Origin: Fasciolopsis buskii
Lineage: Eukaryota > Platyhelminthes > Trematoda > Plagiorchiida > Fasciolidae
Reading direction: 5' to 3'
Length of the DNA stretch: 64,000 nt
NCBI GenBank assembly: GCA_008360955.1
Contig: LUCM01002338.1
Location: 1 to 64,000, forward strand
The translations under genes and the position numbers were made by a program. Below, piece by piece: positions 11,480 through 24,326 of the stretch; position 1 is the stretch's first letter; every line of letters starts with the position of its first letter. The notes below the pieces were generated by a model. It was not told where the DNA came from, searched no databases, and worked only from the letters and a program-made list of their open reading frames with translations.

Positions 11480-11835
11480 CGATCGCTCTTCTCAATTGTT
11501 CCCGTAAGATTGGTTGTATCTGTGTTGCTTTAAATAAAATACAAGACATTATCAATAACGGTTTATTTTGTGCTAAAGTAATCCGTCGGAATCTGGCAAC
11601 TCCCACCTTGAAAGCGTTGTCAAAATTTGCACGGTTACTCACTAACATGCAGAAGTAGCCTAGATTTTAAGAGTAACCTCCGTTGATTTCTGTTATTGAG
11701 AAAACACGCTTTGGCGAACAAGCTCGTTTTCAGTGATTCGTACTCGTGCCATTACGTTACTATATATTTGGAAAGATTCACTTTAGGAAGGATTGGATTA
11801 ATCAGATAAAAATATGGATCGGGAAGGGATTTATA
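11480..11835 (+). mobile_element. Penelope-like element, inverted 5' coding fragment (P1)
   Basis: Around 11711-11775 the plus strand reads LANKLVFSDSYSCHYVTIYL, which matches LANKLVFSDSYACHCIIIYL encoded on the minus strand at about 13450-13516 in the larger PLE. This is a second copy of the PLE upstream coding region in the opposite orientation. The stretch just before it (open frame to 11658, with LKALSKFARLLTNMQK) may be more of the same element, but only the shared block is demonstrated. Inverted or partial tandem arrangement is a known habit of Penelope-like elements. Confidence 0.6.
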
Positions 11836-11839
11836 GTGT

Positions 11840-13737
11840 TACATGCATAACCTGAATACACAAGAAAATGTGTTAATTGTTTTGTTGTCGAGGCTTTGCG
11901 TTGGGGCAGCCGGTGGGCCAGGGGAGTTGAAGCGCAACCACAAATTGTTTTTGAGAACAAATTGCAGGATTGTGAAAACGGATTGCGACAGCTTCCGCAG
12001 TGCTCAAGAGGCGACAATTTGCCAACCTGGATTGTTGACCTCTGACCTTATACAGGGTCCGGAAAGCTTGCGTCACATTCACGGTGTGGTTAGTCTGTGC
12101 TAGATGTGAAACGACTGCGCTATTAAGTGACTTAATTGTTCCAGTGCCTAACCATGCCGGGTGGTGCTCACGGATGTGTTCAGACAAGCGCCTGGTCGTG
12201 CGGCTGATGTACATTGTCTCACAGGAACATGTGAATGAATAAATGCAAAACGAGGCTGCAGAATCAGGAACTTTGTCTTTCAACCGCAGTGACACTACGG
12301 GGCGGGATTTAAACAAGATACGAAGCTTGGCTGCGTAAGGTGTCTTATTGAGATGCTTGTCAGTCTTCGTCTTGCTATCTCTGCTAGTGTGTCACCTTTG
12401 AATGGCAGAGATGTATACTGGCTTTCTCTCCACCATCGCCCTCCTAGGAACTTTTTTCCGTCTCCATTATCTTATCGATTAGTCTAATTGAGAAACCGTT
12501 TTCGCTAAATACTCTTCCTACCGTCTGCAGTTCAGCTTCAAGAGTATCTTCTGTGGATATTCTTTTACTCTAGTTATGAGACGTCCAATTAGGTTTCTCT
12601 TCACATTAAGTTGTACAAATCTGTGATAGCGGATGTACTGTCCATTCCACATGGTTTCCTCGTGTGATGGTCGCCGAAATGAACCGTTCTCTTGACGACA
12701 TAATAGTACGTCCAGGAAAGCTATTTCAATGTTCAACTCCACATCTGTTGTGAATTTCACATTTGGGTGGGCCGATTTGAACTTACTCGGCAGTTTATTA
12801 GTTCTCGTCGAGGGATTGAGTACACAGAAGATGTCATCCACTTAGCGTTTGCATAAGTAGAACGTGTGCACTGACGATTCCAGTGGACCACTTTCCAGCT
12901 TTGCCATGAAAATGTCAGTTAGTAATGGACCGAGTGGGGACCCCATTGCTACGCCGTCCTTTTGACGGTAAATTTGATTATTGAACTTAAATTGGACGTT
13001 GTAGGTACAAAAGAACAACAGTTGTTTCAAGTCTCCTATCGAAAGACTTGATGCTAAACCACTGTTCTCGATGTGGTTAATTGTTTCCGTGATCGGAACG
13101 TTGGTAAAAAAAGCGGCGACATCTAAAGAAAGCATTCTTCGTCCTTTCGTATTTAGTTCTTTCACAGAGTTGATAAGCTCAAATGTGTCTTTGAGGCTGT
13201 CTTGCTACCTTCTGTCCAACAAGTTCCAGTAAGCTAGCCAGCCACTTTGTCATAGCATGATACGGCGAATTGCACATGTGGAGAATAGGTCTCAAAGGAA
13301 CTCCATTTTTATGTATTTTGGGTGGACCGTACAATCTCGGAATACTAGTTCCCGCAGGCCGAATCTGATGGAATGTGGTTGAGTCTATGATATCCTTTTG
13401 TCTCAGCCGTCTTAGGATACTGGACAACGATTTTTCAATCTGATACGTTTTATCAAATATATAATGATGCAATGGCATGCGTACGAATCACTGAAAACGA
13501 GCTTGTTCGCCAAATTGTTTCTTGAAAGTGCTCCGTGGGAGATTTCTGTTATACCAAACATCGCGTTATCTGTTGATTGTGTCAAAAACGGTGCGAAAAT
13601 ATCTGTGTACAGGCTCGGCGATTTCATTTGTTGAGTCACGTTCTTCTACTGCTTAGTGACTATCGGTATAATATCTGCAATTAGGTTGTGCTACAAACGA
13701 ATATATATAAATTCTGGCGAGTAATTGTAAGGTACTG
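11840..13737 (-). mobile_element. Penelope-like retroelement with GIY-YIG endonuclease, defective (P2)
   Basis: Four minus-strand frames read in order give a Penelope-type protein. Upstream at 13179-13480 is IRPAGTSIPRLYGPPKIHK and GVPLRPILHMCNSPYHAMTK. At 12842-13165 is the reverse transcriptase, with LSLDVAAFFTNVPI (motif A) and KDGVAMGSPLGPLLTDIFM (motif B). At 12518-12841 is VDDIF (motif C) and IAFLDVLLCRQENGSFRR. At 11873-12316 is a C-terminal GIY-YIG-type domain, with CIYSFTCSCETMYISRTT and RLSEHIREHHP. The Tyr of the YVDD catalytic box is a stop codon (TAA at about 12843-12845). The YIG of the endonuclease reads YIS. Additional stops and shifts lie near 12320-12520 and 13480. The element is dead but moderately well preserved. 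Confidence 0.9.
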
Positions 13738-14535
13738 CGCAACGAGACTGCATCTTGACGTGGTGTGACTGCTTGCTTGCCTCCATGATCCAACGAGCTA
13801 TACAGGATGGCTTATCTCAAGCCGAACATCCAATCATGCCTGGTAGGTCAATGGGTAGAGGCCTGACGAAGTAGCCTCCTGGTCCTCCAAGTTGGGGGTT
13901 GATCTGAGTTAGCAGCTCAGTCGGAATAACGAGTGGAAGACTAATTGATCCAAGTAGATGGACTCCCACTAAGCTATTCCCCGCTGCCTTGTGATCAGGT
14001 TCTTGTCAAAACCAAAGGCTTTGGTTGAGAACCCTAATGGTTCTTCTGCATAGCGGCTGGACTCCCTAGCAGTACCCGTCCATCAATCCCCATGAGTTAC
14101 ACGCCTACAAATAACTCCATACTGCATCGGTCGTCGCATAGGATAATCAGGACCGCGCTGCCCATTGCATCGAGCGGGGTGGGAATGGTTGGTGATAAGT
14201 ATGCTACTGCTTAGAATTCCCTCTCTTTCATTCAACCTGTCTGTTCTATCTCCAATACAATCTGTTTGCCCCCTTTGCCTACCCGTAGTATCTCCATTGG
14301 TAACACTCCCGATACTCGCAACGGTTCGTTTTCAAGTAGTGTAGTAGGTGGTTTTCAGTCTGTTAGCTCACATTTTTCCAAGCCTCGTCAGCCTCTGCAT
14401 CTGGGGTTCTTCAATGTGCGCACTTTTTTGGAGGCTGGTCAATAGGCGTGTTTAGGTCTGACAGTGGACACACTTTCGATTGATGTCTGCTACGTCGGGG
14501 AAACACGAATTTAGGATTCGCGTAGAGTAGAGTAA
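13738..14535 (+). mobile_element. RTE 5' end only (R5), 3'-truncated
   Basis: It begins with the family's 5' sequence (CAACGAGACTGCATCTTGACG) and carries the complete leader, the ATG (14093, MSYTPTN), and the first endonuclease residues (FFNVRTFLEAGQ, LSIDVCYVGETRI) before homology stops near 14535. It is similar to, but several percent diverged from, 38905-39690. Retaining the 5' end while lacking the 3' end is the reverse of usual LINE truncation, so a deletion or recombination must have removed the remainder. The leader hairpin is at 13998-14033. Confidence 0.85.
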
Positions 14536-17500
14536 CTTTGCTGTTCCGCGCTCTGGTTTTTGTTACTACCTCGCAGTACCAAATGAAAGCAAAAGAATAA
14601 ATATCCCAAGTGAGGAGAACTGTTCAGAAGCGGAAACGTTTGGAATGCATGCACCTCGCGGATTGCAACATTTATCCAGATTTTGTTGATGCTAATACAA
14701 CAGACGGCGGAGGAAAAAATTTCGATCTCATTCATGAAGGCATAAATGCGATCGCACTTAAACCTTTGTACTTACTTTTTGACAGTTGGAGTCAAAGCCC
14801 TTTAACAGCTTTCCTTTTTTCTAGCGGACATACTGGAAATCCACCTGATGTCCCTTATTTGTCATCAGAAATAAACCACAATTACGAGCCCTTGAGAAAA
14901 AAAACCAAATGAGATTTATGACTGAGGAACACACGATTGTGAGGGGACATTGTCTTTACACACACCTAGTAGGTTAGTTTATCTGTATATTCCACGGCTT
15001 ACTGGAAGTAAACGGTAACCTGACCTATAGGCTAATGCTGACGAACCGCATAAAGTGTTAGTATTTCGGAAGCAATCAGGAACGGACTAACGGCGAATTT
15101 CCGTATTGGCTCACATGAAGGTCGAAGGTAGAGCAGTTTAAGTTTTCACTTTCTGAAATAAACACTAAGGCAATCCGTAGAAACGAGTGAATCCGTATGA
15201 AATTGTGCTTTTAACGTATTCGATGTCATAGAATCAGTCCGTGGTAGATGAACCTACAAAATAGATTAAGATTTTCGTCCAACTGAATGTAAATGCTTGT
15301 AACAGCTAACTTGGGTGTTAGTTTGAGGAATTAATTGTGGCTTGTGAGGAATTGTACCATGGTTCAAGAAAAGCAACTGGGTAAGCAAATAAGTTCAATA
15401 TAGTTTCATTGTTATATGTACAAATGGAGAGCGGCTACTCGCTGTCAACCGACTCATTGCTGCATCGGGACTTCTGAGACCTAATGCATTTTCCTGTTCC
15501 ACTCCAAGTCCCAAGGTCATGGTTGTCAATCTCATAGTCCTGTCAACTTTACTGGCTATACGCCAAACTGTTCACAGCCTGAATGCATGTGCTAATGCAC
15601 AAAACAAAAGGGTAATGTCCGAACCAAGTACCGTGACTAATGATAATATGTTAATAAAAATCAACTAACGTGACACTTGATTTGGTATAAAATTAAGAAT
15701 GCTGGATATCGGGTTATTCAGTTTTAGGTTGCATATCTCACAAGGCACTGTGAACGATCGCTCTGCTAATGTAGTTACATTTTACATTTACACTTCAGGT
15801 ATGAAGTTCGAGGGAAAACTCAGGAAAATATTAGTAAGTTTGTTGATACCCGTGTCGTCCGCTTCTGACGTTTCTTTTTGTTGGTTCTTTTTCTTACCAC
15901 TTAAAATGGAGTTTCGTTAGTCTTGCGACATCAAATCACCCGGCTTTGTTTCGACGACTGAGTGATTCGTTCACAAATTGACTATATTATTCGCTCGCCC
16001 GCTTACTCACTCATTTGCTTGTTTGCTCGTTTGCTCGTTTGTTCTCTCATTATATGGGCTTGTGAGTGAATGAACAGGACTGTCCCACTGCATTTGTTTG
16101 TTTTAAATCGGTCCTACTTTCAAAGGATGTTTATTTTGCGCTTCAAAACATTACCGTACAAATCTAACCAGGAACTGTGAATAAAAAATGAAGTTTTTCC
16201 AATAAGATGCTAGTTTTTGTGATAGTTCGATCCGAGTAGTGTTTAGTTGAACTTCTTATGTTTAGTTGGAAGGCATTTGCCAGCATTTCGCAGTAATTCA
16301 ACCTGGGCAAATGCGAGGTTGTCCTATGAGAAGCCGTAATTACTAAAGATATTCATCCTCGTGTTAATTTTCTTGGGTTTTCGAAGTCGATTTTTGGCAC
16401 CGTCACACAAGTAAAGGGTGGTTCACTTAGTCAAGGTGCACCTGAAAGGAATATCCATCTGCATTTTTTTACCCTGACTTTTTACAGCTGAACATGGCAT
16501 GGATTGTTATTCTATTGGGCCGTCCAGTCTAGGACAGTCCGTAGACAGTTGTACGGACTACCTCTGTTTTTTCTCTTTGATGCACTTGGTGCGTTTGAGA
16601 AATCGAGTGCAACATGCTATAAATCACGGTTATTCTTGTCTGAGTATAATGATCAATTTCGTTAACTAATGTTGAACCACCTCTAACACATCAAGTTGTC
16701 GTGATTAAGCCCTTTTGTTGTTACGTGAGGGTATGAGATCCGTCATATCGTTGATGCTTCCCGTTGGCCATATTCGACGGTTTATTCGACGGAACACAGG
16801 CATAGCATTTACCTCGGCGCGTCAATAATGAGGGATCATGAGTGAACAATGCCAAACTACTCGAACAATACGTTGGGTATTTCGTATATCCTGAAAGCTC
16901 CACATACGTCCTTTTACTTGCAGCGATTTTATAAATCGCGCTACCTCTGCCTGAATGGTCAAACACTAACATTGGAATGACCACTTTTAAGGTTCGCAAG
17001 GTAAACATTGGAGAAAACTGAGCCATAAAACAGAATTATTTAGCTTCCTAGTAACAGGTAGTGTTGCGAGAGAACAATCGGTATGGGTCCACAACAATAC
17101 TTAATAACTCTGCATCTCAGACACATTGCTATCACAGCTGACCCCACTCGCAACGTTTACCTACCGCAGCTTTCATCCAGTTCTTATATCAGGCAAGCCC
17201 ATCCATTCTTGTTCACTACAGACTTCATGTTTTGCAACTGACGTTAACAGTCATTCTTAAGTGGAGCAAGATGGCGGAAGTAGTTTCCACCGTGAAAACG
17301 GTTCTGCCTTCCGATTACCAGATGTCCATGTTCCTTTTTACAGCTGGTTTTATTGATAACAAACTTGTTTATCTTTAGCCGACTGATGGTCTCATGGCTA
17401 TGCGTTGTGGATTTTAGTCGTGCAAAGGGCCATGTAACTCTCTCTTCCACTCACAGTCTGGGTATGTGTGCGCGTTCATCCGTATTTATTGATGTGTATG

Positions 17501-20500
17501 GCAATTGTTATTCAAACTCAGTGAACTGCTTGGATTCAGCCATGACACTGACCCAACAAATATCCTTACAGATATCCTTGTTAAGGCAGCAAATGGACGG
17601 TGTCCTTTGTCGTGGAGGGTACTGTTCTTCAAATCTCATGTTATTCCAAAGTATTCTTTTCATGGTTCTGACCGAATTTTCGTGTTATCCGGAATGTTTC
17701 CCTCATTTAAACCAGTTTTTATATTTCTCTATTCTTCGTAGGTGGTAACACATCTTGGACGAACATAATGTTGCCTAAAAATGCTCAACTTCCGAGCCCA
17801 TGCGTACATTACCTTCTAGTCACTGACTTTATTTCATTATGGCGGCCGATATGGACCTGGGAAGGTTTTGTGCGTTGGAAGATCGTCCTACTAAATCTGG
17901 GGTACATACGAGCGAAATGTGTTCGTTGATTGAATTTTAAGTAACCATTCGTTTAGTGACCAAATGGACGAATCATTTCAAAACCCCTACCTTGCCATTT
18001 CACCACACTGTCTGCTTGGTTGAAATTGTGGCCAGCGAGAATGGAAAACCACCGGGAAGTCGAAGAACAATCTTTAACGAGTCTAATAAAGCAGTGCCGC
18101 AAAGCAGATGACGAGGATCAAAATTCTGGTAGTGACTATGTTTTATCTTTAAGTTGACAAAACTGAGAACAACACATAACCTAGGACGCAAACACTAGAT
18201 GTCGCGTAGCACCCAATTGAAAGAGACTCCGCCAAACCCCGGGCATCGTGAAACATGATACTAATACGAGTCTCAGTATTTGTGGAACTATCTCTGTTGG
18301 GCGACTCTACAACGTACACTGGAGTGTAGCGCATTGGACACCGAATACAAACGGGGCAGGAAAGAACCTTCGACTCAGTTACACGATGAGGTCAGCGCAT
18401 TAAACGGGGACGCGAGATTCGAAGTTGGGTTTCCCACAAGCTTGGCTCAGGACACCAGGAGGAATAACTGGGGTTTATTTGCTGCAGACAAACTAGCAAT
18501 CAAGTTGGAGGAAAACGCATCCTATTTGCACTCGGCTGTAGCACATATGTAATGTAATTTACGAAAATGCGGTGACCTTACGATTTGATGCAAAAGTACG
18601 ATGCTCAACCAACCAGCAAAGAGCAATGTCCGATGCGAAAACTTCCGTTACGCCAACTTAAATAAAACACAAAATAAATCAAATAAATGAATATTTCTAT
18701 CGATTATAAATAGCCGTAATAACTTTGACATCTTTGAATTGTGGGGCATTGGCTGTCCCCCTAAGCCGTTGGCCAAATGTTGCAGCTTTGCAATCTCACA
18801 TTAAACCACTTCGATGCACTCCTCCTGCTCGGGTTCGCTTCAGGCAGCCGTTGAAAGCGGTTCATTGTTATTATCTTTTTTAATGCAAATTCCATAATCA
18901 TTTTTGAGGCTGCTACGCACCACCCCCTTGTTGCCGCATTGTTTTGATACAATCTCGTTCAGGGCGTCACGCGCCTCCCAACATATTTTAATTACGGTGG
19001 ACGATGGTAGCGCAAGTTATAATTAAAGATGACTCCGGCTAAGCACACAGGACCAGCCACGCTAAATACATGTCTTAGGAGCATACTAAACAGTATCGCA
19101 TATGTATTGGCATTAGAGCCTTAGTTGAACCAGTGGATGTGCATGTGGATTATGAATCCATTTGAAAGCCGTATATGTTTTTTGTCGAAGGGATTTTTTC
19201 AATCACCAGTCTTGCTTAGTGGGTGGCAGTAACAGCACAACCGGTCGAGCGTTTCCTGGTAAAATTTCGTGCTTCCATCCACAAGCATGCCATTTCTAAC
19301 ATAAAAACCTGATCGCATACTTAAATGAGAATAAGGATGGATTTACCCGGTGTCAATGGGCGTTTTTAGTATTGATACTTTTTCAATTTGTTATCCAATA
19401 TTTATTGACCTAATTCAGGTGTCCAACGTATCAATGCTACTCATGTGGTCTTTGCGAATTTATTATGGTCTACTGGATGTTTCTTACCGACGTGTCTTGC
19501 TCACAGTGGGATTTGATTTCCTTATTTGCTTCGTATTCTTTAGAGGAATTGCTTCCATTGGTCTATTAGTTTGAGAGATGCCATCACGTGTTCAGTCATT
19601 TGTATGAATCCCATCGATTTTTGCCACCCCATAGTTAGAAACGACTGTTTTGCGTAGCGTTATTGAAGGACCATAAAGTTGGGAAAATGATCGGCGGTAA
19701 GAAAAACTGAACCTGAAAAATTCACTTTAAATGCCACGACTTTGTCCTTTATGAACATCACCGCTCTCTGGAAATTTCCGCATTTGCTCCTTTTTAACGT
19801 GTATCTTTTCATCAACACTGTTAAAGTAACTTTTACTTTTTCAGTCGTTTTTATTTGGCGGTTCAAAGCAGTTTGGTTGTGAATTTAATTACAAGTCCCA
19901 TGGAAACAGAACACTGTTTACATTTGACCAAACCGTAGTTTATGCCGACCAAATTCTGAGGGCCTGAAGCAACGAATGCTCGTGAAATCGTTCAAACTAA
20001 TTTGTAGAGGGTGAAACGAACACTGCGGTGTTTGATGTTAAAAGACGCAACCGTGCGTCCATTCGCCATTCACCTCACACGAAGCCCCTTATGAATATCC
20101 AGTTTTAATTATAAACGAAACTGGTTCTCTTTCGCCACTAACTTTCCTGGTTCACCTAGTCATCAAACCCGTGAATAACTCTCGCATATTCCATTTTGTT
20201 GCTAAAACACAAAATTCTTTATCTCGGACATTATTGGAGTGAAAAACAGTCATGTTTCCTTGTTCTTATTTATGCTTCCTTCGGTCTGGACTCTTAATCG
20301 ATCATATTCCTATGTTCTATCATTCTTTATCGAGGAATGGTTTTCTTAACTGATCGGTAGGTAAATGTAGACGTAGGCAAATGTATCTGTGATGTTGTTA
20401 GACAGCACGCCATCGTTTCACTCCGAGTTGCTACCCTTCTACCTTCGTATAAAAACGTTCGTATTTTCCGCTTCTCGTATAAATATTTATGAGAATATCT

Positions 20501-21271
20501 TGATTTCGTCCTTGTTTTACATCTTAAAGGAAAAAAATAGCGCGCGTACGACGGAGAGACTTGGTTATGATTGAATTGTTCTCCATTATTCGTGCACAAA
20601 TATCAGCCAGTTTCTCTGACTATTGGACCCCTGTGAACATTGTTCACTCAGTTTCATACGATTTGGACAACCCCAATATGATGTTTTTTCGAGACAATGT
20701 TTGATTAAAATGTAAGCACGTAGGTCTACATGGTCACGCTAGTACACATTTATGTTCAAGAATTCATTGGTCATTGAGTGGCTACGCAAGCACTCGTATC
20801 TTTGCGCATGTGAGCCAAGTGAGGCATAGGGTGGATTTGATTCCGCGATCCCATTAGGGTAAAATACCGAAAGGCATTTTTTCCCGTTCCATTGCTTGAC
20901 CATATCAGGCTATCCGGAACAAAGCGGGCCGGGCTATAAGGGTCGATCGTGGGTAAAGGACCTACTAATTATTCATTCGTCTACTCGATACCCGGGAAGC
21001 GGAAGTCGAAAATGACAGAATGTCTATTCTACGGGCGCTGTAGACAAGCAAGTATCACGTGCAATGCGATTCAATCGTAACTCATTTATGCTAAGATCGA
21101 GCCGCCGGCGTCACGAGCTTTCTAACTACTGATCAGTCTTCACCTGGAAGATTAGAATCACTTAAGTGTTGTTGGTTGGATTATTTGGGAGTCATGCGAA
21201 TGACGGATTCACTTCGCCTACTGAGCCAAGGTTCTCAGGTCATATTAGGTGGGTTGTGGTGTGCGGAACGT
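14536..21271. other. FUT8: FUT8 intron 1, long stretch without recognised elements
   Basis: Nearly 7 kb in which I recognise no gene and no member of the repeat families seen elsewhere. It is AT-rich and frames are short. There is a run of imperfect TTTGCTCG/CTCACTCATT-type repeats at about 15990-16060. Open frames at 14610-14912 and 18280-18552 show no family motif. Confidence 0.45.
15990..16056. repeat. Imperfect short tandem repeat
   Basis: Repeated units of the type GCTCG, CTCACTCATT and TTTGCTTG/TTTGCTCG follow each other with small variations. This is low-complexity intronic sequence. Confidence 0.7.
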
Positions 21272-23580
21272 CTCGTCACAACGAGGCTGCATCTTGACGT
21301 GGTGTGACGGCTTGTGTGCTTCCATGATCCAACGAGCTATACAGGATGGCTTATCTCAAATCGAAGATCCAATCATGCCCAGAAGTTCAATGGTTAAGAG
21401 GGTCAACGAAGTAGTCTCCTGGTGCTGAGTTAGCAGCTCAGTCGGAAAACGAGTGGTAGACTAATTGATCCAAGTAGATGGGCTTCCACTAAGCTATTCC
21501 CCGCTGCCTTGCGATCAGGTTCTTGTCAAAACCAAAGGCTTTGATTGAGAGCCCTTATGGTTCTTCTGTTTAGCGGCTGGACTCCCTAGCAGTACCCGTC
21601 CATCAATCCCCATGAGTCACACGCCTACAGAGAAGCCATTTTGGACTGGATCCCAGTTAACAGTGAGATTTCAGGGATCAGTCTTCGTCTGGAATGATAG
21701 TAGTGTTGAGCGCAGTTTATTTGTCATCTCGGCATTCACTCCAACAGACTGCATTACTGACATGGAGAAAGACGAGTTTTACGATAACCTCATCACCTTT
21801 GTTCGGAAGAGCAAATTCTCTGACATTGTAGTGATAGCAGGTGATTTTCATGAACAAGTTGGAAAAGCGAATGCATCGGAATCCTGTTTAGGTGGACGCT
21901 GTACTTTGCCTCCTCAGATAACGGGGAAAGACGTCTCCATTTTTGTACAGAAAATCGTTTATTTTTATCTAGTACTAATTTCCGACTCAGTTCGCTTCGC
22001 ACAGAGACATGGTGCTCTAGCTCGTTGTGGTAGTCTGAGTCAGATCGAGCATATTGCAGTAAGCTAACGTTGGCGCGGTTCTGTCCAGAACTGTAGATCG
22101 TACTGGACCATGTACGTTGAATCGGACAATGCGTTAATTTTGATGGGATTTTTGCTGCAGCTCAACGGCCATCGACGCAGGCCACAAACCCGATTGGCTG
22201 TCGAACGTTTGTCTTATTCGGCTGTTCGCAACAGCTACGAACAGAAACTGTCAGAGAAACTAAGAACTGCGACCAGTAGCAATGTAGACGATCAGTGGGA
22301 TCAAATTAAGCAGGCTATGCATTTGGCAGCGAATTTCGCCTGCGGTCCTAGATCTAGCGTTCATCAAAAACACCGGATCTCTCAAGCGTCGCTAATTCTA
22401 ATGGAGCAAAAACGCGAGCTGCCTAACTGCAAGGAAGTGAATAGGCTGCGTCGGCAGTTGTAGCGTCAGTTGACAATGAACCCTAAGAATAATCGCGAAA
22501 ACTGGTGGGTCAAGGTAGCCGAAAGATGGAATGAGCAACCGCTTCAGGTAACAGTCATATACTGTTTAAGCTTATACGCGACAGCGGTGGGCGGCGAACT
22601 TCGGTTAGTGAAGTCGTGTGCGATAAGAATGGAGAGCTCATCCATGGTAGACAATAAAGACTGGACCGTTGGACAGAGCATTTCAAGGATCAGTTTAACT
22701 GGCCATACGCTACTGTATCTAGTCCGACGCCTGGAGCTGTGAAGCCTTAGGGGGAGTCAATTGATCCCCCAACGGAAGTGAAAGTGGAGTCGAATATTCG
22801 GCTTCTAAAGAAGGGAAGAGCAGCCGGTCCCGACGACCTTCCCTCAGTTCTTTTCAAATTGGGTGGAGAGGTGCTGATGAAATCACTTACCTCCTTGCTT
22901 GGCGATATTTGGAATGAGGAGCGTATCCCGCTATCCTGGAATGAGTTTCTGATTATACCCATCTTCAAGAAGGGTACACGGAGTGACTGCAGCAATTATC
23001 GTGGGATTAGTTTAATTCCAATAGTTACTAAGGTGTTAGCTTCGACAATGCTGCGCCGTTTGACACCGATTCGCGAGAGCAACATCCGCGAACAACAGGC
23101 CGGATTTCGGCCAGGTCGAGGTTGCATCGACCAAATACTCACTCTTCGACAGATACTCGAAACGCGCCACACGCACCGCCGCCCTACGATCGTAGTCTTC
23201 CCCGACTTGAAAGGTGCTTTCGACTCCGTGGATCTACCGGCACTACCCAGTGCTCTCCGACGGAAGGTTATATCAACGAAGTTTGTGAACCTGCTGCGAG
23301 AATTGTACTCTCACACCTATGGTCGCGCGAAGGTATACGGCGAACTATCAAGTTCATTCGAAACGAATGGTGGCGTTCGAAAAGGGTGTCCCATCTCTCC
23401 ATTCTTGTTCAACTTCGTCATGGACGAGGTGATGGAAGATGCCTCAGGAGGTCTCCGAGATGTAGGAGTCGAACTGGGAAGTGGAGGGAAGCTATGCGAC
23501 CTAGATTACGCAGACGACGTCGTGTGCCTGTTCGAGTGTGCGGACCATGCACAACGGGCACTAGATAGACTGTCGAGATC
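21272..23580 (+). mobile_element. RTE-type LINE, 5' two thirds (R6)
   Basis: It starts with the family 5' sequence (CACAACGAGGCTGCATC) and contains the leader, the same shortened endonuclease as R3 (21612-22067, same protein sequence), linker (22110-22740) and a long open reverse-transcriptase frame (22778-23580). That frame keeps IPLSWNEFLIIPIFKKGT, SNYRGISLIPI, NIREQQAGFRPGRGCIDQI, FPDLKGAFDSVD and the intact catalytic box LDYADDVV. A TAG at 22748-22750 separates linker and reverse transcriptase. At 23580 the sense sequence breaks off into an inverted RTE 5' fragment. It is mosaic: 21515-22173 is identical to R3, and 22561-23226 is nearly identical to the antisense copy at 61883-62548. Confidence 0.9.
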
Positions 23581-24326
23581 AATGAAAAGTGAGTCTACTG
23601 TCAGAGCTAAACACGCCTATTGACCAGCCTATATTAAATTGTGCAAATTGAACGAACCGAGATTCAGAGGCTGACGAGGTTTGAAAAAGTGTAGGCTAAC
23701 AGACTGAAAACCACCTACTACACTACCTGACAATAAACCGTTGCGAGTATCGGGAGTGTTATCAATGGAGATACTACGAGTAGGCAAAGGGGGCAAACAG
23801 ATTGGATTGGAGACAGCAGAGACAGGTTGAATAAAAGAGAGGGAACTCTGAGCAGTAGCATACTTATCACCAACCATTCCCACCCCGCTCGATGCAATGG
23901 GCAGCGCGGTCCTGATTATCCTGTGCGACGACCGATGCAGTATGGAGTTATTTGTAGGCGTGTAACTCATGGGGATTGATGGACGGGTACTGCTAGGGAG
24001 TCCAGCCGCTATGCAGAAGAACCATTAGGGTTCTCAACCAAAGCCTTTGGTTTTGACAAGAACCTGATCACAAGGCAGCGGGGAATAGCTTAGTGGGAGT
24101 CCATCTACTTGGATCAATTAGTCTTCCACTCGTTATTCCGACTGAGCTGCTAACTCAGATCAACCCGCAACTTGGAGGACCAGGAGACTACTTCGTCAGG
24201 CCTCTACCCATTGGACTTCCAGGCATGATTGGATGTTCGGCTTGAGATAAGCCATCCTGTATAGCTCGTTAGATCATGGAGGCAAGCAAGCAGTCGCATC
24301 ACGTCAAGGTGTAGTGTCGTTGTGAC
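23578..24326 (-). mobile_element. Inverted RTE 5' end (R7)
   Basis: This is the antisense of the RTE leader plus first coding part. The minus-strand frame 23970-23629 (MSYTPTNNSILHRSSHRI...) differs by one residue from the plus-strand frame 39259-39600. It runs from an internal coding position on the left to the very 5' end on the right. The left junction shares ATC and the right junction shares TGTGAC with the neighbouring sense pieces. This arrangement, an inverted 5' segment followed by a sense 3' segment, is what twin priming during LINE integration produces. Confidence 0.88.

Noticed and set aside
13871..13945. Possible hammerhead ribozyme in the RTE leader (CTGACGA near the GACGAAGTAG site)
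   Set aside because: The CUGANGA core is present but I found no matching GAAA core and helix II/III arrangement.
18280..18552. 90-codon plus-strand frame
   Set aside because: No recognisable motif, no splice-site context matching FUT8, and frames of this length occur by chance at this base composition.
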